Below are positions 25,521-35,304 of a stretch of 64,000 bases of DNA, one piece after another. Source of the DNA: Streptosporangium album (GTDB taxonomy: Bacteria; Actinomycetota; Actinomycetes; Streptosporangiales; Streptosporangiaceae). The DNA is taken from positions 1,674,001 to 1,738,000 of the forward strand of contig NZ_JACHJU010000001.1 in the NCBI RefSeq assembly GCF_014203795.1, given 5' to 3'. The notes beneath the pieces are model-generated. The model was not told the origin of the DNA, did no database searches, and was given only the letters and a program-made list of their open reading frames with translations. Every line of letters starts with the position of its first letter. The stretch's first letter is position 1. The translations under genes and the position numbers were made by a program.

Positions 25521-26359
25521 GCGCCACGGTCCTGTCCGGCAAGGAGCCGGCCGCCGCCATCCGCGCCGAGACCGCCGCCAGGGCCGCCGAGCTCGCCGCG
25601 TCCGGGACGCACCCCAGGCTCGCGGTCGTCGTCGCGACGGCGGACGAGTCCAGCGCCTGGTACGTCCGCTCGATCGCCAGGGCCGCGGAGAAGGCCGGCA
25701 TCGCCTGCGACATCGTCGACCTCGGCTCCGACGCCTCCGCGCGTGATATTCGTCACAGATTGGCCGTGCTGTCGGCCGACGAGAGCGTGCACGGCGTCAT
25801 CCTGCAGACGCCTCTGCCGGAGGGGGCCAAGCTGGAGGACCTGGCTTCGGCCATCGCGCCCGGCAAGGACGTCGACGGCGCCAACCCGCTCTCCCTCGGG
25901 CGGCTGGCCGCGGGGCTCCCGGCGTTCGCCCCGGCGACCGCCGAGGCCGTGGTGACGGTCCTGGACTATCACGGGGTCGAGCTGACCGGGCTCCACGTGG
26001 CGGTGATCGGCCGGTCCACCGTGGTCGGCAAGCCCGCCGCCCACCTGCTGCTGGACAGGAACGCCACCGTCACCGTCTGCCATTCGCGCACCAGGGACCT
26101 GGCCGCCGTCACCTCCGCCGCCGACGTGGTGGTGGCCGCGGTCGGCCGGGCCGGGCTGATCACCGCCGAGCACGTGCGGGCCGGCGCCGTGGTGGTCGAC
26201 GTGGGCACCAATCCGACCGACGACGGCGGCCTGGTCGGCGACGTGGACGCCGCCTCCGTCGCGGAGAAGGCCGGGGCGCTGACCCCCGTGCCCGGTGGTG
26301 TCGGCCCGGTGACCACCGCGCTGCTGCTGCGGCACACCGTGCAGGCCGCCGCCCGCTGA
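25517..26359 (+). CDS. folD: FolD-like methylenetetrahydrofolate dehydrogenase (catalytic Lys missing)
   Basis: 280 residues, GTG start with AAGGAG 8 nt upstream. Conserved: the substrate Tyr49 (SSAWYVRS), Gln in HGVILQTPLPEG, Asp in PGKDVDGANPLS, the NADP segment VIGRSTVVGKPAAHLLL and the C-terminal TPVPGGVGPVTTALLL. The lysine four residues after the Tyr (E. coli Lys54), needed for cyclohydrolase activity and important for the dehydrogenase, is Ile53 (YVRSIARAAE). It therefore may be a dehydrogenase-only or altered paralog working with the adjacent cyclodeaminase, which makes methenyl-THF without needing the cyclohydrolase step. Another folD may exist elsewhere. Confidence 0.85.
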   Translation: MSATVLSGKEPAAAIRAETAARAAELAASGTHPRLAVVVATADESSAWYVRSIARAAEKAGIACDIVDLGSDASARDIRHRLAVLSADESVHGVILQTPLPEGAKLEDLASAIAPGKDVDGANPLSLGRLAAGLPAFAPATAEAVVTVLDYHGVELTGLHVAVIGRSTVVGKPAAHLLLDRNATVTVCHSRTRDLAAVTSAADVVVAAVGRAGLITAEHVRAGAVVVDVGTNPTDDGGLVGDVDAASVAEKAGALTPVPGGVGPVTTALLLRHTVQAAAR

Positions 26360-26424
26360 CCGCGCCCCGCGGCGGTCCCCCAGCTCTTGGGCGGGAGGCG
26401 TGCACCCGGCCTAAACTGAGGCGT

Positions 26425-27090
26425 GTGATTGACGACATCTGGGTGGACCCCGCCGTCAGCGCGCTCAGGCCCGACTTCGCGGTCCTGGTCATGGGCGTGT
26501 ACGGCATGCGCAACGGACCGACGGACGACAGGTCCCGGGCCTGGCTGGCCGAGGCGGCCGACGCCGCGGTGAGTGCCGAGGACCCGAAGGTCGAGGCGTG
26601 GCGGGAGGCCTACCGGGCGTTCGGGGCGAAGCCGCAGCGGACCAGGCCGTCGGTGGACGCGCTGGTCCGGCGGATGCCGCCGCCGGAGATCAACCTGGTC
26701 GTCGACGCCTACAACGCGATCAGTGTCAGGCACGGGCTGCCGATCGGCGGGGAGGACCTGGCCCACTACGAGGGCACGGCACGGCTGGTCCGCGCCGCCG
26801 GGGACGAGCCGTTCGAGGTCACCGAGAAGGGCGAGCCCGCCGTCGACCATCCCGAGATCGGCGAGGTGGTCTGGCGGGACGACAGGGGCGTCACCTGCCG
26901 GCGCTGGAACTGGCGGCAGTGCGTGCGCACCCGGATCACCGAGGAGACCGCGGACGCGCTGTTCCTGCTGGAGCGGCTCGCGCCCATGTCGCTCGCGGAG
27001 CTGGAGGCGGCGGGGACCGAACTGGCCGAGCTGCTCAGGGCGATCACCCCCGGCGTACGGATCGAGTCCCGGCTCGTGAACCATGGGTGA
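26425..27090 (+). CDS. B3/B4 tRNA-binding domain protein
   Basis: 221 residues, GTG start. The sequence (KVEAWREAYRAFGAKPQRTR, PSVDALVRRM, INLVVDAYNAISVRHGLPIG, ETADALFLLE) matches the free-standing B3/B4 domain related to the editing module of phenylalanyl-tRNA synthetase beta. Free members are thought to hydrolyse mischarged tRNA; substrate specificity is not established. It lies between folD and kgd on the same strand. Confidence 0.8.
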   Translation: MIDDIWVDPAVSALRPDFAVLVMGVYGMRNGPTDDRSRAWLAEAADAAVSAEDPKVEAWREAYRAFGAKPQRTRPSVDALVRRMPPPEINLVVDAYNAISVRHGLPIGGEDLAHYEGTARLVRAAGDEPFEVTEKGEPAVDHPEIGEVVWRDDRGVTCRRWNWRQCVRTRITEETADALFLLERLAPMSLAELEAAGTELAELLRAITPGVRIESRLVNHG

Positions 27091-27260
27091 GCGGGTTCAC
27101 ACTCTCCGGATAGGCACCCCGGGGGTGACCGTTCCGGGCTCTCCTGGGAGGATCGAGCCGCGGGCCGCGGTGAGACTGGCGCAGGTCCGGGTCCAGGCGA
27201 GTAGCCTTGGACAGGTTCTCTATCATCAACGCCGATCTGCGGAAGAGGGCGATTTCCGCC

Positions 27261-30200
27261 GTGTCGTCTGAGTCGTCGCGGACAAACCCGCTGGCAGCCT
27301 TTGGACAGAACGAATGGCTTGTCGACGAGCTGTACCAGAAATACCTCCAGGATCCCGAGTCTGTGGACCGCGCCTGGTGGAATTTCTTCGCTGATTACAC
27401 CTCTGATTCCGGGTCCGGCCGAGCCGCACCCCCGGGGGCGGCGACCGTCGCACCCGCCACCTCACCCCCCGCTGCGGCACCGGTGACCCCGGCCGCCGCA
27501 CCGGTAACCCCCGCGCCGAAGGCAGCGGCCACCACGGCCGCCCCGGCGGACAAGCCCAAGCAGGAGACGCAGTTGCCCGCCGGTGCCGAGGAAGTCCGAC
27601 TCCGTGGCGCGGCCGCCAGGACGGCGGCCAACATGGAGGCCAGTCTCGACGTTCCGACGGCGACCAGTGTCCGCGCGGTCCCGGCGAAGCTGCTCATCGA
27701 CAACCGCATTGTGATCAACAACCATCTGTCGCGCGGGCGCGGCGGCAAGGTGTCGTTCACGCACCTGATCGGTTACGCGGTCATCAAGGCGCTCAAGGCC
27801 CTGCCGGAGATGAACCACTCCTACGCCGAGGTCGACGGCAAGCCGGTGCTGGTCAAGCCCGAGCACGTCAACCTCGGCCTGGCCATCGACGTCGCGAAGA
27901 GCGACGGCACCCGGCAGCTCCTGGTGCCGTCGATCAAGGCGACCGAGGACATGGACTTCCGCCAGTTCTGGGTGGCGTACGAAGAGGTCGTGCGCAAGGC
28001 CAGGTCGGGCAAGCTCGGCGTCGACGACTTCTCCGGCACCACGATCTCGCTCACCAACCCCGGCACGATCGGCACCGTCCACTCGGTGCCGCGCCTGATG
28101 CCGGGACAGGGCACGATCATCGGTGTCGGCGCGATGGAATACCCCGCCGAATACCAGGGCGCCTCTCCCGACACGCTCTCCCGCCTCGCGGTGAGCAAGG
28201 TCATGACGCTCACCAGCACCTACGACCACCGGATCATCCAGGGCGCCCAGTCGGGTGACTTCCTGCGCCAGGTCCACCGGCTGCTCCTGGGAGAGGACGG
28301 CTTCTACGACGAGATCTTCGAGGCCCTCCGGATCCCCTACGAGCCGGTCCGCTGGGTCCAGGACATCTCGACCACGCACGACGACGACGTGGCCAAGTCG
28401 GCCAGGGTCATCGAGCTGATCCACGCCTTCCGGGTCCGCGGCCACCTGATGGCCGACACCGACCCGCTGGAGTACAAGCAGCGCAAGCACCCCGACCTCG
28501 ACATCAAGTCGCACGGGCTGACCCTGTGGGACCTGGAGCGCGAGTTCGCCACCGGCGGCTTCGGCGGCCGTCCCCTGATGAGGCTGCGCGAGATCCTCGG
28601 CGTGCTGCGTGACTCCTACTGCCGCACCATCGGCGTGGAGTACATGCACATGCAGAACCCCGAGGAGCGGGCCTGGATCCAGGCGCGGGTGGAGCGCCCG
28701 CACGCCAAGCCCGACCGCGAGGAGCAGCTGCGCGTCCTGGAGCGGCTCAACACCGCCGAGGCGTTCGAGACGTTCCTGCAGACGAAGTTCGTCGGCCAGA
28801 AGCGCTTCTCGCTGGAGGGCGGCGAGTCCCTGATCCCGCTGCTCGACTCGGTGCTCTCCGCCGCCGCGGAGGAGGACCTCGACGAGGCCGTCATCGGCAT
28901 GGCCCACCGCGGCCGCCTGAATGTGCTGGCCAACATCGTGGGCAAGTCCTACGGCCAGATCTTCGGCGAGTTCGAGGGCAACATCGACCCGCGTAGCGCC
29001 CACGGCTCCGGCGACGTCAAATACCACCTGGGCGCCAGCGGTGACTTCGTGTCGCCCGACGGCAGCAAGCTCAAGGCCTCGGTCGTGGCCAACCCCTCCC
29101 ACCTGGAGACGGTCGACCCGGTCCTGGAGGGCGTGGTCCGCGCCAAGCAGGACCTGCTGGAGCGCGGCGAGGAGGGCTTCAGCGTCCTGCCCGTGCTCGT
29201 CCACGGCGACGCGGCCTTCGCCGGCCAGGGCGTGGTGGCCGAGACGCTGAACCTGTCGCAGCTGCGGGGCTACCGCACCGGCGGCAGCGTGCACATCGTG
29301 GTCAACAACCAGGTCGGCTTCACCACCTCGCCGGCCTCTTCACGCTCCAGCGTGTACGCCACCGACGTGGCCCGGATGATCCAGGCTCCGATCTTCCACG
29401 TCAACGGGGACGACCCCGAGGCCGTGGTCCGGGTCGGCAAGCTGGCGTTCGAGTACCGCCAGGAGTTCCTCAAGGACGTCGTGATCGACCTGATCTGCTA
29501 CCGGCGCCGCGGCCACAACGAGGCCGACAACCCGAGCTTCACCCAGCCGCTGATGTACGACCTGATCGACGCCAAGCGCTCCACCCGCAAGCTCTACACC
29601 GAGGCGCTGATCGGCCGGGGCGACATCACGGTGGAGGAGGCCGAGAGCGCGCTCCGCGACTACCAGGCCAAGCTGGAGAACGCCTTCGCCGCGACCCGCG
29701 AGGTGTCCAAGGAGACGACCGGCGAGTTCGCCCGCCCGATCGACGTGGACAGCGTGCCCTGGTCGCACGAGGACACCCCGACGGGGATCTCCGAGGAGAC
29801 CGTCAAGCAGATCGTGGAGACGCAGCTCAACCTGCCGGAGGGCTTCACCGTCCACCCGCGCCTGCTGCCGGTCATCCAGCGCCGCGGCCAGATGGTCGCC
29901 GAGGACCGCGTCGACTGGGGCATGGGTGAGACCCTCGCCTTCGGGTCGCTGCTGATCGACGGCCACCCGGTCCGGCTGGTCGGCCAGGACTCCCGGCGCG
30001 GCACCTTCGTCCAGCGGCACGCGGTGCTGGTGGACCGGATCACCGGTGAGGAGCACACCCCGCTCAAGGCGTTCAACGAGGGCACCACGAAGTTCTACGT
30101 CTACGACTCGCTGCTCAGCGAGTACGCCGCACTCGGCTTCGAGTACGGCTACAGCGTGGAGCGTCCCGACGCCCTGGTCGCCTGGGAGGCCCAGTTCGGT

Positions 30201-30938
30201 GACTTCGTCAACGGCGCCCAGTCCGTGATCGACGAATACATCACCGCGGGCGAGCAGAAGTGGGGGCAACGCTCCGGCGTCACCCTGCTGCTGCCGCACG
30301 GCTACGAGGGTCAGGGCCCCGACCACTCGTCGGCCCGCATCGAGCGCTTCCTGCAGATGTGCGCCTACGACAACATGACCGTGGCCCAGCCGACCCTGCC
30401 GGCCAACTACTTCCATCTGCTGCGCTGGCAGACGAAGTCGAACCGGCACCGTCCGCTGGTGGTGTTCACGCCCAAGTCGCTGCTCCGGCACAAGGCGGCG
30501 GTCTCGGCGGTCTCGGAGTTCACCTCCGGCTCGTTCCGGCCGATCCTCGGCGACACCACGGTGAACCCGGCCGAGGTCCGCAAGATCGTGCTCTGCTCCG
30601 GCAAGATCTACTACGACCTGGCAGCGGCCCGCGACAAGCAGGGCCGCACGGATGTGGCGATCGTCCGCATGGAGCGTCTCTACCCGTTCCCGGGGGACCA
30701 GCTCTCCACCGAGCTGGGACGCTACGCCGCCGGCGCCGAGCTGGTGTGGGCGCAGGACGAGCCGCTCAACATGGGCCCGTGGCCGTTCCTGGCGCTGAAG
30801 CAGGTGGAGAACCCGGACGCGTTCGGCGGACGCTCGATCAAGCGGGTCTCCCGTAAGGCCAACTCCTCCCCCGCGACGGGTTCACACTCGGCTCACGAGG
30901 CGGAGCTGCAGCAGATGCTGGGAGAGATCTTCAACTAG
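27261..30938 (+). CDS. kgd: Multifunctional 2-oxoglutarate metabolism enzyme (E2o-like/E1o fusion)
   Basis: About 1225 residues from the GTG at 27261, which starts [20 protein letters not shown] as in other actinobacterial Kgd proteins; an in-frame TTG at 27207 is possible but lacks this conservation. Layout: short N-terminal E1 segment, Ala/Pro linker, E2-type acyltransferase domain with [15 protein letters not shown], then the ThDP-dependent E1o domain ([56 protein letters not shown]). It decarboxylates 2-oxoglutarate in the TCA cycle and, as part of the PDH/ODH complex, feeds succinyl transfer; it lacks a lipoyl domain, as is usual in this family. Activity is normally set by the FHA protein GarA and Ser/Thr kinases, not seen here. 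Confidence 0.95.
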   Translation: MSSESSRTNPLAAFGQNEWLVDELYQKYLQDPESVDRAWWNFFADYTSDSGSGRAAPPGAATVAPATSPPAAAPVTPAAAPVTPAPKAAATTAAPADKPKQETQLPAGAEEVRLRGAAARTAANMEASLDVPTATSVRAVPAKLLIDNRIVINNHLSRGRGGKVSFTHLIGYAVIKALKALPEMNHSYAEVDGKPVLVKPEHVNLGLAIDVAKSDGTRQLLVPSIKATEDMDFRQFWVAYEEVVRKARSGKLGVDDFSGTTISLTNPGTIGTVHSVPRLMPGQGTIIGVGAMEYPAEYQGASPDTLSRLAVSKVMTLTSTYDHRIIQGAQSGDFLRQVHRLLLGEDGFYDEIFEALRIPYEPVRWVQDISTTHDDDVAKSARVIELIHAFRVRGHLMADTDPLEYKQRKHPDLDIKSHGLTLWDLEREFATGGFGGRPLMRLREILGVLRDSYCRTIGVEYMHMQNPEERAWIQARVERPHAKPDREEQLRVLERLNTAEAFETFLQTKFVGQKRFSLEGGESLIPLLDSVLSAAAEEDLDEAVIGMAHRGRLNVLANIVGKSYGQIFGEFEGNIDPRSAHGSGDVKYHLGASGDFVSPDGSKLKASVVANPSHLETVDPVLEGVVRAKQDLLERGEEGFSVLPVLVHGDAAFAGQGVVAETLNLSQLRGYRTGGSVHIVVNNQVGFTTSPASSRSSVYATDVARMIQAPIFHVNGDDPEAVVRVGKLAFEYRQEFLKDVVIDLICYRRRGHNEADNPSFTQPLMYDLIDAKRSTRKLYTEALIGRGDITVEEAESALRDYQAKLENAFAATREVSKETTGEFARPIDVDSVPWSHEDTPTGISEETVKQIVETQLNLPEGFTVHPRLLPVIQRRGQMVAEDRVDWGMGETLAFGSLLIDGHPVRLVGQDSRRGTFVQRHAVLVDRITGEEHTPLKAFNEGTTKFYVYDSLLSEYAALGFEYGYSVERPDALVAWEAQFGDFVNGAQSVIDEYITAGEQKWGQRSGVTLLLPHGYEGQGPDHSSARIERFLQMCAYDNMTVAQPTLPANYFHLLRWQTKSNRHRPLVVFTPKSLLRHKAAVSAVSEFTSGSFRPILGDTTVNPAEVRKIVLCSGKIYYDLAAARDKQGRTDVAIVRMERLYPFPGDQLSTELGRYAAGAELVWAQDEPLNMGPWPFLALKQVENPDAFGGRSIKRVSRKANSSPATGSHSAHEAELQQMLGEIFN

Positions 30939-30949
30939 GCACCACCTTC

Positions 30950-30985
30950 GGAAGTCCCCCACAGGAACCTCTGTGGGGGACTTCC
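30950..30985 (+). terminator. Strong hairpin after kgd
   Basis: GGAAGTCCCCCACAG (30950-30964) pairs perfectly over 15 bp with 30971-30985 around a 6-nt loop, 12 bp past the kgd stop and 20 bp before the DUF6104 start. No long T-run, as is common in actinomycete terminators. It may terminate kgd or modulate read-through into the small gene. Confidence 0.75.
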
Positions 30986-31005
30986 CCGTTACTACGAGGA
31001 GAACG

Positions 31006-31182
31006 ATGTACTTCACCGATCGGGGCATCGAGGAGCTGGTCGAGCGGCGCGGCGAGGAGGAGGTCGGCATCGCCTGGCTGGCCGAGCGACTCCGCGAGTT
31101 CGTCGATCTGAACCCCGACTTCGAGATCCCGGTGGAACGGCTGGCCACCTGGCTCGCCCGGCTGGACGACGAAGACGACTGA
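31006..31182 (+). CDS. DUF6104 family small protein
   Basis: 58 residues, ATG 31006 preceded by GAGGAG. The very acidic sequence MYFTDRGIEELVERRGEEEV, LAERLREFVDLNPDFEIPVE and LATWLARLDDEDD matches the short conserved DUF6104 proteins of actinobacteria, commonly found directly downstream of kgd. Function unknown; the constant neighbourhood suggests a link to central carbon metabolism. Confidence 0.8.
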   Translation: MYFTDRGIEELVERRGEEEVGIAWLAERLREFVDLNPDFEIPVERLATWLARLDDEDD

Positions 31183-31202
31183 CACGGGCGACCGGACCAG
31201 AC

Positions 31203-31240
31203 GCGATATATCTTGACCTTTCCGCACAACGCGACATATC
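31203..31240. promoter_or_regulatory. Twin candidate PadR sites upstream of the DUF4097-padR operon
   Basis: GCGATATATC at 31203-31212 and GCGACATATC at 31231-31240 are 28 bp apart (start to start), before GAAGGAGG of the DUF4097 gene. PadR repressors typically bind AT-rich palindromes of the ATAT/ATGT type near their own promoters. Binding is inferred. Confidence 0.4.
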
Positions 31241-31265
31241 GTGTGTGGAGAAGGAGGTCACGAAC

Positions 31266-32063
31266 ATGCGGCAGTGGACCATCGAGACACCCGAGCAGCT
31301 CACCTTCGAGACCGTGAGCAAGCTCAACGTCCGGATCGTGGCGGGGAAACTGGCGGTGCTGGCCAGCGACGCCCCGCCCACCCTTGAGGTCACCGACATC
31401 GGCACCCCGCCGCTGATCGTCACCCACGAGGACGACGGCACGCTCACCGTCACCTACAAGGACCTGACCTGGGATGGCCTGCTCGGCTGGCTCCGCCCGG
31501 GCCACCGGAAGGCGACGCTGACGCTGACCGTGCCGAAGGAGTGCCCGGTCAACGTGGGGGTGGTCAGCGCCTCGGCCGTCGTCGCCGGACTCGAGGGCCG
31601 CACCTCGGTCAAGAGCGTCTCCGGTGAGATCGTGCTCGACGGGGTGAGCGGCGAGGTCCACGCCGACACCGTCTCCGGTGACGTCGAGAGCCGCGGACTG
31701 GTCGGCGACCTGTCCTTCAAGAGCGTCTCGGGCGAGCTGACCGTGGCCCAGGGCACGCCGCGCCGGCTACGGGCCACCACGGTCTCCGGCCGGATCACCG
31801 CTGATCTGGAGCTCCCGCCTACCGGCCACGTGACGCTGAACAGCGTCTCCGGCGACATCATGCTCCGGCTGCCGCACCGGGTCGAGACCGATGTCACGAT
31901 CCGCTCCACCTCCGGCAGGCTCGACACCGCCTTCACCGAGCTCAACCGCACCGGCCAGGCCGGGGCGAAGTCGCTCACCGGCAGGATCGGCGGCGGCATG
32001 GCCTCCCTGTCGGCGATCACCGTCTCGGCGGACGTCACGCTACTGAAGGGAGAGCAGTCATGA
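31266..32063 (+). CDS. DUF4097 family beta-helix-like protein
   Basis: 265 residues, ATG 31266 with GAAGGAGG. After an N-terminal strand region it shows repeated SVSGEI-type units (VKSVSGEIVLDGVSGEVHAD, TVSGDVESRG, FKSVSGELTV, TVSGRITADL, NSVSGDIMLR), the signature of DUF4097 repeats that build a right-handed beta-solenoid. No signal peptide or membrane helix. It overlaps the padR gene by 4 bp (ATGA), so the two are translationally coupled. Its role is unknown; such pairs may respond to envelope stress. Confidence 0.85.
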   Translation: MRQWTIETPEQLTFETVSKLNVRIVAGKLAVLASDAPPTLEVTDIGTPPLIVTHEDDGTLTVTYKDLTWDGLLGWLRPGHRKATLTLTVPKECPVNVGVVSASAVVAGLEGRTSVKSVSGEIVLDGVSGEVHADTVSGDVESRGLVGDLSFKSVSGELTVAQGTPRRLRATTVSGRITADLELPPTGHVTLNSVSGDIMLRLPHRVETDVTIRSTSGRLDTAFTELNRTGQAGAKSLTGRIGGGMASLSAITVSADVTLLKGEQS

Positions 32064-32749
32064 GCCCGGTCTTCGGCCATGGGCGGCTCCGGCTCTATCT
32101 CCTCAAGCTGCTCGAAGAGAGCCCGCGCCACGGCTACGAGGTGATCCGGCTCCTCCAGGACAGATTCCTGGGCGTCTACTCGCCCTCGCCCGGCACCATC
32201 TACCCGCGCCTCGCCCGCCTGGAGGAGGAGGGCCTGGTCACCCACGAGGTCGTGGAGGGCAAGAAGGTCTTCACCATCACCGACCGGGGCCGCGACGAGC
32301 TGAACGCCCGGCTCGACGAGCTCGCCGACCTGGAGCAGGAGATCTCCGACTCCGTCCGCGACATCGCCCGCGAGGTCAAGGAGGACGTGCGCGACACGGT
32401 CAAGTCGCTGCGCGAGGAGCTCACCCAGATGGCGCGCGACGTGCGCCAGGGCACCAGGCAGGAGCGGAGACAGGCCAGGGAGGACCACCGCGAGACCTGG
32501 CGGGAGCAGAAGGCCGAGTGGCAGCGCCAGACCCACGAGTGGAAGCACGAGTGGAAGCGCATCTGGGCGGACGGCTTCACCGGACACGGGTCACCCGACC
32601 GCGACGCCCAGCTCGGGCAGATGCTGGCCGAGTTCGTTGAGGAGGTCCGCCGGGACGCGCGCGGGGCACAGGTGACCGAGGAGACCCTGGCCACCGCACA
32701 GGACGCGCTCTACGACGCCGCCCGCCGCATCCGGGAAGCGCTCCGGTGA
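32060..32749 (+). CDS. PadR family regulator with long coiled-coil C-terminus
   Basis: 229 residues. The winged helix is at residues 8-80 (LRLYLLKLLEESPRHGYEVI, YSPSPGTIYPRLARLEEEGL, KVFTITDRGRDELNARLDE). The rest (about 85-175) is a strongly charged helix with heptad-like spacing (DIAREVKEDVRDTVKSLREE, QTHEWKHEWKRIW), longer than the short dimerisation helix of classic PadR. Co-transcribed with DUF4097; two AT-rich boxes upstream may be its operators. Confidence 0.88.
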   Translation: MSPVFGHGRLRLYLLKLLEESPRHGYEVIRLLQDRFLGVYSPSPGTIYPRLARLEEEGLVTHEVVEGKKVFTITDRGRDELNARLDELADLEQEISDSVRDIAREVKEDVRDTVKSLREELTQMARDVRQGTRQERRQAREDHRETWREQKAEWQRQTHEWKHEWKRIWADGFTGHGSPDRDAQLGQMLAEFVEEVRRDARGAQVTEETLATAQDALYDAARRIREALR

Positions 32750-32814
32750 TCCTGCTGTACGGCCCGCGCCCGCCCCTTCTGCTGTCGGGATGCCCGGCCC
32801 GGCGGGTGCCCGGC

Positions 32815-33771
32815 TCAGCCGGTGAAGACGATCTTCCCGAAGACGTCACCCTCGTGCAGGGCGGCGAACCCCTCACGGGCCTCGGTCAGCGGGAGCGTCC
32901 GGTCGATCACCGGGCGGACGCCGGTCTGCTCCATGAACCGGACCAGTCTGGCCAGTTGGTCGCGGGTGCCCATGGTTGAGCCGACCACGGAGAGCTGGAG
33001 GAAGAAGACCCGGTTCAGGTCGGCGGACGGCACGGCGCCGCTCGTCGCACCCGAGACCACGATCCGGCCCCCGGGGCGCAGCGCCTTCAGCGAGTGGTCC
33101 CAGGTGGCCTGGCCGACGGTCTCCATCACCGCGTCGACCCGCTCGGGCAGCCGGACGCCGCTCTCGAAGACCTGGTCGGCGCCGAGGTCGAGCGCCCGCG
33201 CCCGCTTCTTCTCCGACCGGCTGGTGGCCCAGACCCGGTAGCCGCCCGCCCGTCCCAGGGCGATCAGCGCGGTGGCCACGCCGCCCCCGGCGCCCTGGAC
33301 CAGCACGGTCGAGCCCGGCTCCAGCTCCGCCTTGTCGAACAGCATCCGGTAGGCGGTCAGCCACGCGGTGGGCAGGCAGGCCGCCTCCTCGAAACTCAGC
33401 GCGGCGGGCTTGGGCACCAGGTTGCGCCGGGGCACGGCCACCCGCTCGGCGAAGGTGCCGTCGTAGGTCTCCGACAGCAGGGACCGCCTGGGGTCGAGCG
33501 TCTCGTCGGCGCCGCTGCCGATCACCGAGTGCACGATGACCTCGTTGCCGTCCTGGTCGACTCCGGCGGCGTCACAGCCGAGCACGATCGGCAGCCGGTC
33601 CTGGCGGATGCCCACGCCCTTGAGCGTCCACAGGTCGTGGTGGTTGAGCCCGGCGGCCCGCACCGTGACGGTGGTCCAGCCGTCGGGAACCTCGGGTTCG
33701 GGGCGCTCACCGAGCGTGAGCCCGGCGAGTGGGTTGTCGGGATCGGTCTGGGTGACGGTTACGGCGAACAT
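32815..33771 (-). CDS. Zinc-independent medium-chain dehydrogenase, quinone oxidoreductase type
   Basis: 318 residues. N-terminal GroES-like fold (VTVRAAGLNHHDLWTLKGVG, PIVLGCDAAG), nucleotide motif VLVQGAGGGVATALIALGRA, and C-terminal FGKIVFTG. The catalytic Cys/His zinc ligands of alcohol dehydrogenases are not conserved, which fits the quinone oxidoreductase/crotonyl-CoA-reductase-like group. It would reduce a quinone or enone with NADPH. Convergent with padR. Confidence 0.85.
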   Translation of the reverse strand: MFAVTVTQTDPDNPLAGLTLGERPEPEVPDGWTTVTVRAAGLNHHDLWTLKGVGIRQDRLPIVLGCDAAGVDQDGNEVIVHSVIGSGADETLDPRRSLLSETYDGTFAERVAVPRRNLVPKPAALSFEEAACLPTAWLTAYRMLFDKAELEPGSTVLVQGAGGGVATALIALGRAGGYRVWATSRSEKKRARALDLGADQVFESGVRLPERVDAVMETVGQATWDHSLKALRPGGRIVVSGATSGAVPSADLNRVFFLQLSVVGSTMGTRDQLARLVRFMEQTGVRPVIDRTLPLTEAREGFAALHEGDVFGKIVFTG

Positions 33772-34109
33772 GGCCGCACCCTACGCCTCCCCCGCCTGAT
33801 ATCGCAGCACGGTTCGTCACCCCTCAGCGGCCCGGAGTTGTCGCAGTTACTCGAGAAACCGGCGGTAAGCGCTGTTACCACTGTTGTCCGCGGTGCCGGA
33901 AGAACGACATCACAGCACGTCCCACCTGCGAAAATGCTTAATTGTTAAATCATAACCAATGGCTATTCAAATAACGAGGCGGCATCGGAGGGAACCATTC
34001 CCGGCCTTTTCTCGTCAATTCATCTCCAACCCTTGATCCATTCAGTAACGTTCCGATCGTTTTCCCGGCAAGGGATGTCCCGTCCCCGCCGAGAACGAAA
34101 GGAGCTCCA
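33772..34109 (+). promoter_or_regulatory. Leader/promoter region of protease paralog 1
   Basis: 338 bp without a gene. The part at about 33925-33980 is strongly AT-rich for this genome (AATTGTTAAATCATAACCAA) and probably contains the promoter. AAAGGAG lies at 34098-34104, just before the TTG start. No terminator is visible. Confidence 0.4.
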
Positions 34110-35225
34110 TTGAATTCCCGAGCACGGCGCCTCACGATCCCCCTCACCGGCCTTCTCATGATCGCCGGAGTGATCGGCGCCACCACCGGAGCCGACGCCA
34201 CCACGGCCCCCGCCGACGTGGTCAGTTCGGCCGCCTCGGAGACCCCCACCGAGGCCACCTCCTTCTGGTCACCCGAGCGGATGCGCAAGGCCACCGACGC
34301 GACCGGTGACCTCGACCTCAGCGTCAAGGGCGGCACGGCCTCCAGCGCGGCCGGCCCCGACGGCAAGGCCGGGTCGGTCGCGCCGATCGGAGCCGAGGGC
34401 GCCAAGTCGATCAAGAGCAAGCAGGTCAACCTGCCCAACACCGTCGGCCGGATCTTCTTCACCCTGCCCGGCGCCAACCCGCTGGACCCGGCGAGCTGGA
34501 AGTACTGCTCCGGCAGCTCCATCCAGGGCAAGTACCGCAACCTGGTCGCCACCACGGCGCACTGCGTCTACGACGTGAAGACCAACCAGTTCTACGACAA
34601 CTGGATCTTCATCCCGTCCTACTGGGACGGCGACCAGGCGTGGAACGGCAAGAACCCCTACGGCATCTACGCCGCCAAGTGGTTCAACGCGCACGACGAC
34701 TTCGTGGTGAAGGAGGACTACGACTTCGACTACGCCTTCGTCAACGTCAGCTCCGGCTACAAGGTGAACTGGGAGAAGGACGCCGCGGGCAAGTGGAAGC
34801 CGGTCATCAAGGACGTCGGCCGGCTCGGCGACAACGTCGGCGGCCAGGGCTTCGCCTGGAACCAGAAGGTCAAGAGCGCGGTCTTCTCCTTCGGCTACCC
34901 GGCCGGCCTGCACCCCGACGGGGACAAGCCCTTCACCGGCCGGACCATGAAGTGGTGCTACGGCACGACCGGCGCCATGCCGGCCGCCCCGAAGTACAAC
35001 CTCCAGGAGCACGTCGGCTTCAAGTGCGCCTTCACCGCGGGCGCGAGCGGCGGCCCCTGGCTGCTGAAGTACAAGAACTCCAGCAGGACCGGCTACCTCA
35101 ACGGCGTCAACAGCGTCTCGTGGGACACCGACAAGAACGACCGCTACGACAAGGTCTCCTCGCCCTACTTCAACGGCGACACCTACCAGGTCTACCGGGT
35201 CGCGGCCAACCGCTGGACCAAGTGA
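34110..35225 (+). CDS. Secreted trypsin-like serine peptidase, paralog 1
   Basis: 371 residues from a TTG start (AAAGGAG 5 nt upstream). Signal peptide about 1-30, then a propeptide carrying SFWSPERMRKA, which recurs in the paralogs, and the mature start near LPNTVGRIFF (108-117). Catalytic triad: His151 (ATTAHCVYD), Asp207 (DYDFDYAFV) and Ser313 (TAGASGGPWLL). Four Cys (133, 152, 283, 306) can form two disulfides, one next to the His. Closest in style to V8/glutamyl-endopeptidase-like and other short S1 enzymes of actinomycetes. First of four tandem paralogs and the shortest. Cleavage specificity is unknown. Confidence 0.88.
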   Translation: MNSRARRLTIPLTGLLMIAGVIGATTGADATTAPADVVSSAASETPTEATSFWSPERMRKATDATGDLDLSVKGGTASSAAGPDGKAGSVAPIGAEGAKSIKSKQVNLPNTVGRIFFTLPGANPLDPASWKYCSGSSIQGKYRNLVATTAHCVYDVKTNQFYDNWIFIPSYWDGDQAWNGKNPYGIYAAKWFNAHDDFVVKEDYDFDYAFVNVSSGYKVNWEKDAAGKWKPVIKDVGRLGDNVGGQGFAWNQKVKSAVFSFGYPAGLHPDGDKPFTGRTMKWCYGTTGAMPAAPKYNLQEHVGFKCAFTAGASGGPWLLKYKNSSRTGYLNGVNSVSWDTDKNDRYDKVSSPYFNGDTYQVYRVAANRWTK

Positions 35226-35273
35226 CCGCACCCCACCGGCCGACCGCCGGGCCACTCGGCCGGCCGGCGTGAC

Positions 35274-35304
35274 GAGGGGCCCGGTCCTCGCGACCGGGCC
35301 CCTC
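35274..35304 (+). terminator. Terminator of protease paralog 1
   Basis: GAGGGGCCCGGTC (35274-35286) pairs perfectly with 35292-35304 around a 5-nt loop, followed by CGTTT. Confidence 0.85.
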
